Source of the DNA: Belliella buryatensis
Lineage (GTDB): Bacteria > Bacteroidota > Bacteroidia > Cytophagales > Cyclobacteriaceae
Length of the DNA stretch: 64,000 nucleotides
Direction of reading: 5' to 3'
NCBI RefSeq assembly: GCF_900188245.1
Contig: NZ_FZOK01000015.1
Span: 1 to 64,000, forward strand
This document shows positions 25,968-34,525 of this stretch, in pieces. The position numbers and the translations under genes were made by a program. The notes beneath the pieces were generated by a model. That model did not search any database and was not told where the DNA came from. It saw nothing but the letters and a program-made list of their open reading frames with translations. How positions within the stretch are numbered: position 1 is the first letter of the stretch; every line of letters begins with the position of its first letter.

Positions 25968-26596
25968 GATTTACCTCCCATGATTATGTGGTTAGAAATA
26001 TGATCTTTTACCCTTTGGTCATGGGTCACAATAATTAGCGCTGCATTGAATTTTTGTGCTTGCTCTTGAAGCAGTTTAATTACAATGGCAGCATTCTCAT
26101 CGTCTAGACTTGCCGTGGGTTCATCTGCTAAGATCAACTGAGGATGATTGGCTAGGGCTCTGGCAATGGAAACGCGCTGAGCTTCTCCTTCGCTGAGGGT
26201 GGTTACTTTTGATTTCCGCTTATTATAGATTCCAAGTTCTTTTAACAGCTCAAGGTTTCTTTCACCTTTGGCTCCAACAAAATAATTAGCCAGTCTCAAA
26301 TTATCCTCCACTGTCAATGGTGCAAGTATATGAGGCTTTTGAAAAACTATACCGATATGCTTGCCTCTAAACTTATCGAGTTTGGCTCCACTCAGTTGGT
26401 TGACCAATGTATCTCCAAGCTTCACTTCACCAGAATCTGGCTTAAGTAATCCTCCCAATATATTGAGAATGGTTGTTTTTCCACTTCCTGATTTACCTAG
26501 AATCAAAAGTTGTTCTCCAGCCTTTAGGTTGATATCAGGAATCTGAAAACTGTTTTGAGCGTCGTATTGAAATTTAATATTCTTTACAGATAACAT
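25964..26596 (-). CDS. ABC transporter ATP-binding protein, MacB/LolD type
   Basis: A 210-aa ATPase with Walker A GKSGSGKTT (about 34-42), Q-loop VFQKPH, signature LSEGEAQR (the second residue pair differs from the usual LSGGE), Walker B LILADEPTASLD and switch His in VTHDQRV. It is the cytoplasmic ATPase partner of the permease that overlaps it by 4 bp. The upstream REC-kinase gene ends only 2 bp before this start, so expression is surely coupled to the sensor genes. Confidence 0.93.
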   Translation of the reverse strand: MLSVKNIKFQYDAQNSFQIPDINLKAGEQLLILGKSGSGKTTILNILGGLLKPDSGEVKLGDTLVNQLSGAKLDKFRGKHIGIVFQKPHILAPLTVEDNLRLANYFVGAKGERNLELLKELGIYNKRKSKVTTLSEGEAQRVSIARALANHPQLILADEPTASLDDENAAIVIKLLQEQAQKFNAALIIVTHDQRVKDHISNHIIMGGKS

Positions 26597-26598
26597 AT

Positions 26599-27777
26599 TT
26601 ATTTTTTATATGGAATGGTCACAAAGAAGGTAGTCCCCTTCCCCGCGTCACTTACAAAACTGATTTCGCCTTTGAGCACATCAACACATTTTTTGACGAT
26701 AGAAAGGCCTAATCCTGATCCTTCGATGATGCCAACATTTTTTGCTCTAAAGAAACGGTCAAACAATTGATCATGTTCGGCTTTTGGTATACCTATTCCT
26801 TGATCTATGATTTCTGCTTTGATAAACCCTCCTTCTTCCCAAATTTTAAAATCTACTTTTTGTCCATCTTTCGAGTACTTGACCGCATTAGACAAAAGGT
26901 TCTCAAATATCTGATAGAGCAAATCTACATCAGAAGTGATGGTTTTGGGGATTTTACCGATTTCAAGATTGACCTTCACGTCATGCTCAGCTCCAGCTTT
27001 CACCACATCTACTACTTCATTGATAAAAGCTGCAGTAAACATTTTCTTTGGGTTGTAATCAATCTTATTGGCATCAGCTTTCCCAAAGAACAACACTGAG
27101 GTCAATAAACTATTCAAACTCCTTACTGAATTTTCAATTTTAGAAGCATGCTTCATGATTTTTGTTTTCAATGGATGCTCCTTATCAGCATACATCTGTA
27201 GCAACTGAGCAGAACTCAAAATAGAAGTCAAGGGGGTCTTAAACCCATGCGATACATTGAGAACAATTCTTGATTTGAGTTCTCCTATTTCCCGTTCCTT
27301 TTCCAATGCCCTAGTCAGCTCCTTGTTTGCTTCATGAAGGTCAGCTGTTCTTTGTCTGACTTTTTCCTCTAGTTCATTGTTGAGCTTTTGGAGCTCCTTT
27401 TCTTTTCGGTCTTTGAAGATGGCTAACTCTATCACCATGTTCAATTCTCTGATGTTAAATGGCTTGATCACATAAGCACTAGGGTTGGTTCCTACTACTT
27501 TAGTCAAGGTTTCAGCATCCGAACTGGCACTCAAGTAGACAACAGGTATATCGTATTTCTCGTTGATGATTTCGGTTGTCTTTATTCCATCTAACTCCCC
27601 TGCCAAATTGATATCCATCATAACGATATCTGCAGGGTGCTCCTCTAATATCTCCAGCGCCTTCTCGCCCGAGTCTGAAATGCCGATAATTTGATGATTG
27701 TTTTTTTCTAATGCTTTCTTTAGCAAAAGTGCAGAGACATGGTCGTCTTCTGTAATTAAGATCCTTAATGGAAACAT
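26599..27777 (-). CDS. Response receiver - histidine kinase fusion (REC-HK)
   Basis: 392 aa, cytosolic. Residues 1-120 are a receiver domain (ITEDD, phosphoacceptor Asp55 in MMDINLAG, YLSAS, KPFN). A coiled-coil linker rich in Glu/Lys (120-165) leads to the dimerisation/phosphoacceptor helix NVSHGFKTPLTSILS (His177) and an ATPase domain with IFENLLSNAVKYS, DQGIGIP, FFRAKN and GSGLGLSIVKKC. The residue after the histidine is Gly178 where most kinases have Glu. The order REC-kinase fits an intermediate that takes phosphate from another kinase, most simply the propeller kinase encoded 52 bp upstream. Confidence 0.9.
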   Translation of the reverse strand: MFPLRILITEDDHVSALLLKKALEKNNHQIIGISDSGEKALEILEEHPADIVMMDINLAGELDGIKTTEIINEKYDIPVVYLSASSDAETLTKVVGTNPSAYVIKPFNIRELNMVIELAIFKDRKEKELQKLNNELEEKVRQRTADLHEANKELTRALEKEREIGELKSRIVLNVSHGFKTPLTSILSSAQLLQMYADKEHPLKTKIMKHASKIENSVRSLNSLLTSVLFFGKADANKIDYNPKKMFTAAFINEVVDVVKAGAEHDVKVNLEIGKIPKTITSDVDLLYQIFENLLSNAVKYSKDGQKVDFKIWEEGGFIKAEIIDQGIGIPKAEHDQLFDRFFRAKNVGIIEGSGLGLSIVKKCVDVLKGEISFVSDAGKGTTFFVTIPYKK

Positions 27778-27829
27778 AAATCGGTGGTTAATGCATGTGC
27801 AAATTACAAGATTAAATCATTTACTAAAA

Positions 27830-30800
27830 TCAAATTTTGCTCAATGGCAAGACTACTTTTACATGAGTCCCATTTCCTTTGATACTTTCTATCTGAATTT
27901 CCCCACCTAATAGATCTATTAAATTTTTGGTTATAGCCAAACCTAGGCCTGTGCCTTCGTATTTTCTACCATAACCCTCACTTTCTTGTTCAAATGGTCT
28001 GAACAATTTGGTCATAAACTCTTCACTCATCCCGATCCCCATATCCTTAACTTCAAGGTGTAATTTGTCTGCTATTCTCTCAATTTTGACATTGATCAAG
28101 CCTTCATTTGAATACTTGATTGCATTACCTACTAAATTATTAATAATCATTTCTAGGTAGCGCTGATCAATAAAGGCGACAAATGGTTTAGTCTCATATT
28201 TTGCAGACAAAAGAAGTTCCTTTTTCATTGCCAATGTTTTCAATGGCAGTAAAATTTTACCAACAAAATCATTCACATTGGTTTCCTTTAGAAATACTTC
28301 AAACTTATTGGCTTCGATTTTTGAAAGGTCAAGAATGCCATTAATGGTTTCCAGAAGTCGCTCACCTGATTCTTTGATGATTTCAAGCTCAGAAATCAAT
28401 CCTTTTTCATGCCCCCACTTGTCCATAATATTTTCTGTCCCTCCTAAAATCCCGTTGAGTGGAGTTCTTATTTCATGACTCATATTAGAAAGGAAATTTG
28501 TTTTTAACCTATTAGCCTCCTCTGCTTTTTCTTTTGCCATTTTAAGGCTTTCTTCATATTGCTTCTTTTCTGTGACATCTCTGAATACCGAAAGGATAAC
28601 TGATTTGCCTTGAAAACTTGTTTTCAATCTAGCTACATAAAGTTCTATAAATTTCACTCCATTCTTGAAAGGCATCTCCATTTCAAGGGTAATACCTATT
28701 TCTTCTGAGTTCCCGATTTTTCCCAACACCAATTCTCTTTGTTGAAAATAATAATCAGGGTCAGCATACATGTCTTTTATTTCAAGTTGCTCTAACTGCT
28801 CTTTTTCCATTCCAGTCAAAATCGCCAAACTTGGATTGACTGTCAGGATTTTTCCCCCTTCTACTGAAAGCATCAAACCATCAGCTGAACTGTTCCATAC
28901 ATTTCTAAACTGATTTTCATTGACAAAAGCTTCTTTAATTTTTTCATCAATTGTTTGCTTGAGTAGATTCTGCTTGCGCCATTGATTCATTAAGGCATTA
29001 AGTAAAAAGCCTATTCCTGCAAAAATTAATAACAAAAGTATCACAAACCAAGTCTGCAAATAAATTGGTTTCAAAATCCTAAAAGACCTACTTGATACGA
29101 TTTCAGATTCATACTGTCCTCCCAAGCTCGCTTGCAACTGTAACACATACTCTCCTGGGGGAAGATTATTGAAAACTAGGGTGTTTACTCTGGGATTAAT
29201 GATTTGTTGCCATTCCTCGTGATAGCCCAGCAATTTGTAGTTGACAATCAAATCAGAAAACTGGAGAAAACTGATCGCTCTGTATGTCACTTCAATGGAA
29301 TTGTTTTCAAATGCAATTCTATCCAAATTTACTTCTCGAATGTTTTTATTAAGTAAGCTGATATTTAGAATTTCTGTAGCTGGGGTGAAATCCCTTTTCT
29401 CATCCTCTTCTGGGAAAAATACCGAAAGTCCTCTTTGCGTACCAATTAGCACCGCGCCGTCCTCAGCTTCAATCAAAGCACCTCTGTTTACTTCTGAGCC
29501 CACTAAACCACTGCTTTCGTCAAATTTCCTGATTGATTCCTCTTCGACCAAAAACACACCTTGATCCGTCCCTGCCCAAATCCTATTGCTTGAGTCCAAT
29601 AGCAATGCATATACAGGCCTTCTGATAGCCTGGCCGTTTTTTTCAAAGAGCTTGACCTGCCCATTTTCATATATTTTGAGACCTGTCTCAGTACCTAGAT
29701 AAAGCTTGCCCTCATGTTCCAAGTAATCAAAACCAATGACATTGATAAAATTAGGAGTCTCGAAAAAGATTTCTTGGACAAAAACATTCCCACCTTGTAG
29801 AAATATATACCGGCCATCATTGAGTCTACCTACTTTTCTCAGAAAAACCTCCTCTTGACTCAATCGGGTCAATATCATTTCAGTGATATCATTCTCAAAG
29901 TGTCCTGATCGTTTGTTGATATCTGAAAGGTATACTTTATCCCTACTGACCACAATCAAGGTATCGCCGATAGCTTCGACTGCGGTCACAAATTTATCCA
30001 AAGGGCTTTCTTCAAAGATCAGGCTGCCCGATTGTGGGTTATATCTACCTATCCCTGCAAGATTAGAGGAAATCCATACCACCCCATTCTTGTCCATAGA
30101 GAAATTAGTCACTCTATTTCTAGGCTGACCTACAAGTGCCTCCTCATGCTTGAGTTTGATAAAAGTACCTTGGTCAAATAATTGCAAACCATTATTGAAA
30201 CCCAATAGATATTTTTCAGATGCAAGTTTGATTATTGCAGTGACTTCATCTTCCAAAAAGGAACGAGAATCATAATTTAAAAATAAAAGAGAATTGATAT
30301 TGACCAAACCACGGTGTGTGCCTATCCACGCAATTCCCTCTCGGTCTACAAATGACGCATAGATATTGTAGGACTTTACTGCTTCTGCTGCACTAATTTC
30401 CTGAATGTTCCCATTCTCAGGGTTATACTTATGAAGTTGTGAATTATAGAAATAATAGACTTTTGCATTTTCAACCTGAAGCGCACTATAATCCACTGCA
30501 CTGTAGATATTTCTTACGAAATCTTGATGAATTATTTCCTCAACTTCAAGAAATTCCTTCCCTCTAGCCAAAAAGTCTTTTCCTAAATAATAATACTCCT
30601 TTCTGATTGGACAATACTTGACATAAAGAACTTGAGAGGGAAGAGCTATGCCAGTTGGGGTAACTTCTACTAACAGCGTCCCCTCAACTGTGAAAGTTTT
30701 TTCCTCAAAAAACAAATAAGATTTACCATTGTGAAAGCTTGCCGAAACCATCCCGCCAAAAGTCTGAAATGGATGTCTTATTTCTTGCCAGTGATTTGAC

Positions 30801-31258
30801 GAGACATTATAAGTCCAAAGGGCATCTGCGAAGATCGCATGATAATATTTTTGATTGCCATTGCCTACAACAGCAAAGTCCAAGTAAGTACGATTCAATT
30901 TGCTGATTTCTTCGGGGAAGGTCAGCTCTCCCCATTTCCCTTTCAAATAAAAAAAGGCTTTTTGCTCTTTGAGCTGATTGGATATCCAAACTATTCCCTC
31001 TTGATCTTTGAAAAGCCTTGTCTTATTTGTCATTTTCAATGAAATCGAATCAGGAATAGGGAAAGTGCTAAACCCATCAGACTTAAAAACACCATCAGAG
31101 GTATTGAACCACATCAGTCCCTCGTCATCTTGGAGGATCCCATTGACATTAGAAGTAGGCAACTCTACTCCTTTGATCTGTCTATTGAATTGAAATGACT
31201 GACCAAAGGTAAATTGGACGGTAAAGAAAATAAAAATTAAGGGATAGAATTTTTTCAT
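27830..31258 (-). CDS. Two-component regulator propeller sensor histidine kinase
   Basis: A 1142-aa membrane sensor. A signal peptide (to about 20) is followed by a periplasmic beta-propeller built of Reg_prop repeats (for example LQDDEGLMWFNTSDGVFK, VDREGIAWIGTHRGLVNI, DKNGVVWISSNLAGIGRYN, DSSNRIWAGTDQGVFLVEE) and a Y_Y_Y domain with NLPPGEYVLQLQAS near 680. One membrane helix (WFVILLLLIFAGIGFLLNAL), a PAS domain and a histidine kinase core follow (NMSHEIRTPLNGILGG, His near 921; NLVGNAIKYS; GTGLGLAITKNL). It has no C-terminal receiver or AraC domain, unlike the hybrid propeller regulators of glycan utilisation, so it needs a separate receiver; the next gene has one. Confidence 0.92.
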   Translation of the reverse strand: MKKFYPLIFIFFTVQFTFGQSFQFNRQIKGVELPTSNVNGILQDDEGLMWFNTSDGVFKSDGFSTFPIPDSISLKMTNKTRLFKDQEGIVWISNQLKEQKAFFYLKGKWGELTFPEEISKLNRTYLDFAVVGNGNQKYYHAIFADALWTYNVSSNHWQEIRHPFQTFGGMVSASFHNGKSYLFFEEKTFTVEGTLLVEVTPTGIALPSQVLYVKYCPIRKEYYYLGKDFLARGKEFLEVEEIIHQDFVRNIYSAVDYSALQVENAKVYYFYNSQLHKYNPENGNIQEISAAEAVKSYNIYASFVDREGIAWIGTHRGLVNINSLLFLNYDSRSFLEDEVTAIIKLASEKYLLGFNNGLQLFDQGTFIKLKHEEALVGQPRNRVTNFSMDKNGVVWISSNLAGIGRYNPQSGSLIFEESPLDKFVTAVEAIGDTLIVVSRDKVYLSDINKRSGHFENDITEMILTRLSQEEVFLRKVGRLNDGRYIFLQGGNVFVQEIFFETPNFINVIGFDYLEHEGKLYLGTETGLKIYENGQVKLFEKNGQAIRRPVYALLLDSSNRIWAGTDQGVFLVEEESIRKFDESSGLVGSEVNRGALIEAEDGAVLIGTQRGLSVFFPEEDEKRDFTPATEILNISLLNKNIREVNLDRIAFENNSIEVTYRAISFLQFSDLIVNYKLLGYHEEWQQIINPRVNTLVFNNLPPGEYVLQLQASLGGQYESEIVSSRSFRILKPIYLQTWFVILLLLIFAGIGFLLNALMNQWRKQNLLKQTIDEKIKEAFVNENQFRNVWNSSADGLMLSVEGGKILTVNPSLAILTGMEKEQLEQLEIKDMYADPDYYFQQRELVLGKIGNSEEIGITLEMEMPFKNGVKFIELYVARLKTSFQGKSVILSVFRDVTEKKQYEESLKMAKEKAEEANRLKTNFLSNMSHEIRTPLNGILGGTENIMDKWGHEKGLISELEIIKESGERLLETINGILDLSKIEANKFEVFLKETNVNDFVGKILLPLKTLAMKKELLLSAKYETKPFVAFIDQRYLEMIINNLVGNAIKYSNEGLINVKIERIADKLHLEVKDMGIGMSEEFMTKLFRPFEQESEGYGRKYEGTGLGLAITKNLIDLLGGEIQIESIKGNGTHVKVVLPLSKI

Positions 31259-31357
31259 AATAGGCGTTAAGCACCGTCTAAAATAGAAAAAGATATGCAG
31301 AGTGTAAATTAAATGGATAATGTTTGAGAATTCTTTTTATCTAAGGGCTTATTCTTT

Positions 31358-31365
31358 TATTTTTG
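31358..31365 (+). promoter_or_regulatory. Putative -7 box of sucD
   Basis: TATTTTTG fits TAnnTTTG, 24 bases before the chosen sucD start. No convincing TTTG at 19-21 bases upstream. Confidence 0.4.
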
Positions 31366-31388
31366 TGACGAACTTTAAAAATCGCAAC

Positions 31389-32270
31389 ATGAGTGTTTTA
31401 GTTAATAAGAATTCAAAAGTGATTGTGCAGGGGTTTACTGGATCTGAAGGTTCATTCCACGCACAACAAATGATAGAGTACGGAACCAATGTAGTGGGAG
31501 GTGTTACTCCAAGCAAAGGCGGTTCAACCCACTTGGAGAGACCAGTGTTCAATTCTGTTGAAGAAGCTGTTCAAAAAACAGGTGCAGATACCTCTATCAT
31601 TTTTGTTCCACCGGCATTTGCTGCTGACGCTATCATGGAAGCTGCGGATGCAGGTATCAAGGTAATCATTGCCATCACTGAGGGAATTCCTGTAGCAGAC
31701 ATGTTGAAAGCTAAGCCTTATATCAAAGAAAGAGGTGCTACTTTGATTGGTCCAAACTGTCCAGGTGTCATTACTCCAGGTGAGGCAAAAGTAGGCATCA
31801 TGCCAGGATTTGTATTCAAGCCAGGAAGAATCGGTATCGTTTCCAAATCAGGGACTTTGACTTATGAAGCGGCTGATCAAGTAGCTAAAGCAGGCTTGGG
31901 TGTGTCTACGGCTATCGGAATCGGTGGAGATCCTATCATCGGAACTTCTACCAAAGAAGCTGTACAGTTGCTCATGGAAGATCCTGAAACAGATGCAATC
32001 GTGATGATTGGTGAAATCGGCGGTAATTACGAAGCTGAAGCTGCTAAGTGGATCAGAGAAAATGGCAATAAAAAGCCTGTTGTTGGATTCATCGCAGGAC
32101 AAACAGCACCTCCAGGTAGAAGAATGGGGCATGCTGGTGCGATCGTAGGTGGTGCTGATGATACCGCTGAAGCGAAAATGAGAATCATGAGAGAAAATGG
32201 TATTCACGTAGCTGATTCACCAGCTGAAATCGGTGCTGTAATGGCCAAAGCTCTTGGTGTAGAAGCTTAA
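31389..32270 (+). CDS. sucD: Succinyl-CoA synthetase alpha subunit
   Basis: 293 aa when started at the ATG giving [21 protein letters not shown]; this is the normal start of the family, and the longer frame upstream is non-coding. The CoA-binding fold ([18 protein letters not shown]) is followed by the active-site segment GHAGAIVGG, whose His248 is phosphorylated during catalysis, converting succinyl-CoA to succinate with substrate-level phosphorylation. The beta subunit (sucC) is not adjacent. A strong terminator follows. It works in the citric acid cycle and meets the propionate route through succinyl-CoA. Confidence 0.97.
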   Translation: MSVLVNKNSKVIVQGFTGSEGSFHAQQMIEYGTNVVGGVTPSKGGSTHLERPVFNSVEEAVQKTGADTSIIFVPPAFAADAIMEAADAGIKVIIAITEGIPVADMLKAKPYIKERGATLIGPNCPGVITPGEAKVGIMPGFVFKPGRIGIVSKSGTLTYEAADQVAKAGLGVSTAIGIGGDPIIGTSTKEAVQLLMEDPETDAIVMIGEIGGNYEAEAAKWIRENGNKKPVVGFIAGQTAPPGRRMGHAGAIVGGADDTAEAKMRIMRENGIHVADSPAEIGAVMAKALGVEA

Positions 32271-32314
32271 TATAATGAACATAATAAAGTTTTATAGATT
32301 CTAAGAATCAATTC

Positions 32315-32353
32315 AAAAGCCGCTCACGATACCATCGTACAGCGGCTTTTAAT
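32315..32353 (+). terminator. Intrinsic terminator after sucD
   Basis: AAAAGCCGCT / AGCGGCTTTT with a 16-base loop, followed by further T residues, 45 bp after the sucD stop. Confidence 0.9.
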
Positions 32354-32594
32354 TTTAAGCCTGTTTTTTATTTTATGCTGTCTATATAATAATTCAGCCC
32401 TATTTTTTTGCACTTCAAATCAAAAGCTATTCGTATTTGCTTTCTTTAAGCTAGGAGTTTTTTAGCTAGTTCAAACCCCAAAATTCTGTTAAATCATTCA
32501 TTCTTGTCGAAGAAGCTTCTATCCTTTTCTAAATTTTGCCCGTATGATTTTGCTCAAGAAGACCTTGATATAGTAGCACTTAAAGCCCACAGAT
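32354..32594. other. Intergenic region before nhaA
   Basis: No gene or clear promoter box is visible. With the preceding terminator the sucD-nhaA gap is 324 bases. The region is AT-rich. Confidence 0.5.
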
Positions 32595-33959
32595 ATGACA
32601 GCTGCCTCACTCACTTACAACATGCTCAACCCCATGATGCGGTTTATCAAAAAGAGTACTTTCAGCTCTTTCTTACTTTTTTTCTCTGCTGCATTGGCAT
32701 TAATTCTAGCCAATAGCCCAGCCAATGCTTACACACAATGGTTTTTGAGTCAAAATATCGGATTTACAATAGGCAGCTTCACTGTGGAAAAATCACTACT
32801 TCTTTGGATCAATGATGGCTTGATGTCAATATTCTTCTTCGTAGTGGGACTAGAACTCAAGAGAGAAATTATGGCTGGAGAACTATCTGTTCCCAAAAAT
32901 GTCCTTATGCCCATCGTGGGTGCTGTTGGGGGCATGCTATTTCCTGCCTTGATTTACATAGCCATCAATTCAGGCGGCTCTGTTGAGGTCATGAGAGGAT
33001 GGGGAATTCCTATGGCTACAGATATCGCTTTTGCACTCGGGGTCTTGTATCTCCTCGGTCCAAAAGTACCCATTCAACTCAAAGTTTTCCTCACTGCACT
33101 TGCCATCATAGATGATTTGGGAGCAGTGATGATTGTTGCACTCTTTTATACTTCTGAGATATCTTTAGTCAATTTGACTATCGGCGCCATCATTCTTTGC
33201 ATGATGTTCACGCTCAACAAACTAGGAGTAAGAAGGGTGTTGATTTTTGCACTGCTAGGCATTGGTGGTGTATGGTTAGCGACGCTTTTATCAGGAGTGC
33301 ATGCAACGATAGCTGCAGTCTTGGCTGCATTTGCCATTCCTGCAGATAGACGAATTGATAAAACTAATTACCTCAACGCAATCAGTCAGCTTACCACCAA
33401 ATTCAAAACGGCTAACAAAGCCAAGCAGGAAAAATACCTCCTCTCCAACGAAGAAGAGAATATCATTGGGGAAATTAAACGCATCTCCAAAGCTTCTATC
33501 TCTCCACTTCAGCGATTGGAAAGAAACATGCATGGACTAGTAATTTTCTTTGTCATGCCGGTTTTTGCTTTGGCCAATGCAGGTGTCGTCATTGACAGCA
33601 ACTGGATGCAGATGATCAGCAGCTCAGTGGCACTGGGAGTTGGACTTGGGTTAGTGTTGGGGAAAATCCTAGGTATATATGGGCTCGCCATGCTTGGCTT
33701 GAAGCTGAGATGGTTTGGCATGCCTCAAGGCTTGAATCAGGCCATGTTACTGGGTATTTCCTGTCTTGCCGCTATTGGGTTTACCATGTCACTATTCATC
33801 AATGCCCTGGCCTTCAATGACCCAATCTATGTAGAGCAAGCCAAAATGGGGATACTCTCTGCATCTTTGATTTCAGGAACATTGGGATACTTTATCCTTA
33901 AAAAAACCATCAACAACAGGAACAAAAATAACTCGGATCAAAAAAACAGTGAGGTATAA
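32595..33959 (+). CDS. nhaA: Na+/H+ antiporter NhaA
   Basis: A 454-aa membrane antiporter exchanging Na+ (or Li+) for protons. The paired aspartates that bind the ion are Asp173-Asp174 in FLTALAIIDDLGAVMIVALFY, and GGMLFPALIYIAIN, GIPMATDIAFALGVLYLLG and FVMPVFALANAGV are family signatures. About 65 residues longer than the E. coli protein, mainly in a charged cytoplasmic loop near 255-305 (TTKFKTANKAKQEKYLLSNEEE...), as in other Bacteroidota members. It supports pH and salt homeostasis, which fits a marine or saline habitat. The first Met lies at 32595; a second Met, at residue 10, is possible. Confidence 0.97.
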   Translation: MTAASLTYNMLNPMMRFIKKSTFSSFLLFFSAALALILANSPANAYTQWFLSQNIGFTIGSFTVEKSLLLWINDGLMSIFFFVVGLELKREIMAGELSVPKNVLMPIVGAVGGMLFPALIYIAINSGGSVEVMRGWGIPMATDIAFALGVLYLLGPKVPIQLKVFLTALAIIDDLGAVMIVALFYTSEISLVNLTIGAIILCMMFTLNKLGVRRVLIFALLGIGGVWLATLLSGVHATIAAVLAAFAIPADRRIDKTNYLNAISQLTTKFKTANKAKQEKYLLSNEEENIIGEIKRISKASISPLQRLERNMHGLVIFFVMPVFALANAGVVIDSNWMQMISSSVALGVGLGLVLGKILGIYGLAMLGLKLRWFGMPQGLNQAMLLGISCLAAIGFTMSLFINALAFNDPIYVEQAKMGILSASLISGTLGYFILKKTINNRNKNNSDQKNSEV

Positions 33960-33966
33960 AGAACAA

Positions 33967-33994
33967 AAGCTGCTCGGGGTGTCCCAAGCAGCTT
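33967..33994 (-). terminator. Hairpin terminator between nhaA and the small coiled-coil gene
   Basis: AAGCTGCT / AGCAGCTT with a 12-base loop. A TTTTGTT tail exists on the minus strand, so it ends the small gene; the T-run on the plus strand is poor. Confidence 0.6.
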
Positions 33995-34013
33995 CTCTAC
34001 GCTATAATATTTT

Positions 34014-34283
34014 TCACTCTTCCACTTTGTCAAGACCATGCTTTTGCTCAAACTGGTTCCTTTTGATCTCGAAGCGTTCCAGTTCTGCGTCAATTAAATC
34101 CAAAGATTCATTGTATCTGCTAAAAAGATCGCCCATGTTTTTCTCCATTTCTGAAAAGTTGAACTCCATGGCATCCATTTGAAGCTTAGATGATTTCTCA
34201 ACCATGGCTACTTGGCTATGTCTAAGATCTTGCATCATTCTCAAAGCCCTGTCCATTTTCTCTAATTTTTCTCTGTTATCCAT
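34014..34283 (-). CDS. Small coiled-coil protein, function unknown
   Basis: About 89 aa from the ATG giving MDNREKLEKMDRAL; an alternative start 27 bases upstream gives a less natural beginning. Highly charged, with heptad spacing of Leu/Met/Ile through most of its length (LRMMQDLRHSQVAMVEKSSKLQMDAMEF, LFSRYNESLDLIDAELERFEI), so a coiled coil is likely. No signal peptide or membrane segment. It is convergent with nhaA. I do not recognise a family. Confidence 0.65.
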   Translation of the reverse strand: MDNREKLEKMDRALRMMQDLRHSQVAMVEKSSKLQMDAMEFNFSEMEKNMGDLFSRYNESLDLIDAELERFEIKRNQFEQKHGLDKVEE

Positions 34284-34360
34284 TTCTTTAAAATTTGTTT
34301 TACAATCCATTTAGAGCAAAGACCATTCCGAAGATCAATCATTGAAGTTAATGATAAGTA

Positions 34361-34404
34361 GATTGCAAATCCTTACTATTTCTGGTTTCGGGATTGCAAA
34401 TCCC
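34361..34404. repeat. Two palindromic GATTGCAAATC motifs
   Basis: GATTGCAAATCC occurs at 34361-34372 and again inside the perfect palindrome GGGATT-GCA-AATCCC at 34390-34404. They lie between the coiled-coil gene and the ABC-F gene. This resembles the small extragenic palindromes scattered through Bacteroidota genomes. Confidence 0.45.
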
Positions 34405-34497
34405 TAAAAGCGGATGCAGCGAACGAAATCTCAAAAAGCTAAAAGTAGGCTCATTCACTAATTTTAAAATCTTCCAATTTTTCAATCATCTATTCCT

Positions 34498-34505
34498 TAC
34501 CTTTG
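34498..34505 (+). promoter_or_regulatory. Putative -7 box of the ABC-F gene
   Basis: TACCTTTG fits TAnnTTTG and lies 20 bases upstream of the ATG at 34526; the upstream TTTG partner is not clear. Confidence 0.4.
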
Positions 34506-34525
34506 CCCCTTGAATTTTGATCATT

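Noticed and set aside
31320-31388. Longer sucD N-terminus
   Set aside because: Extra residues have no counterpart in the family and lie over the promoter region.
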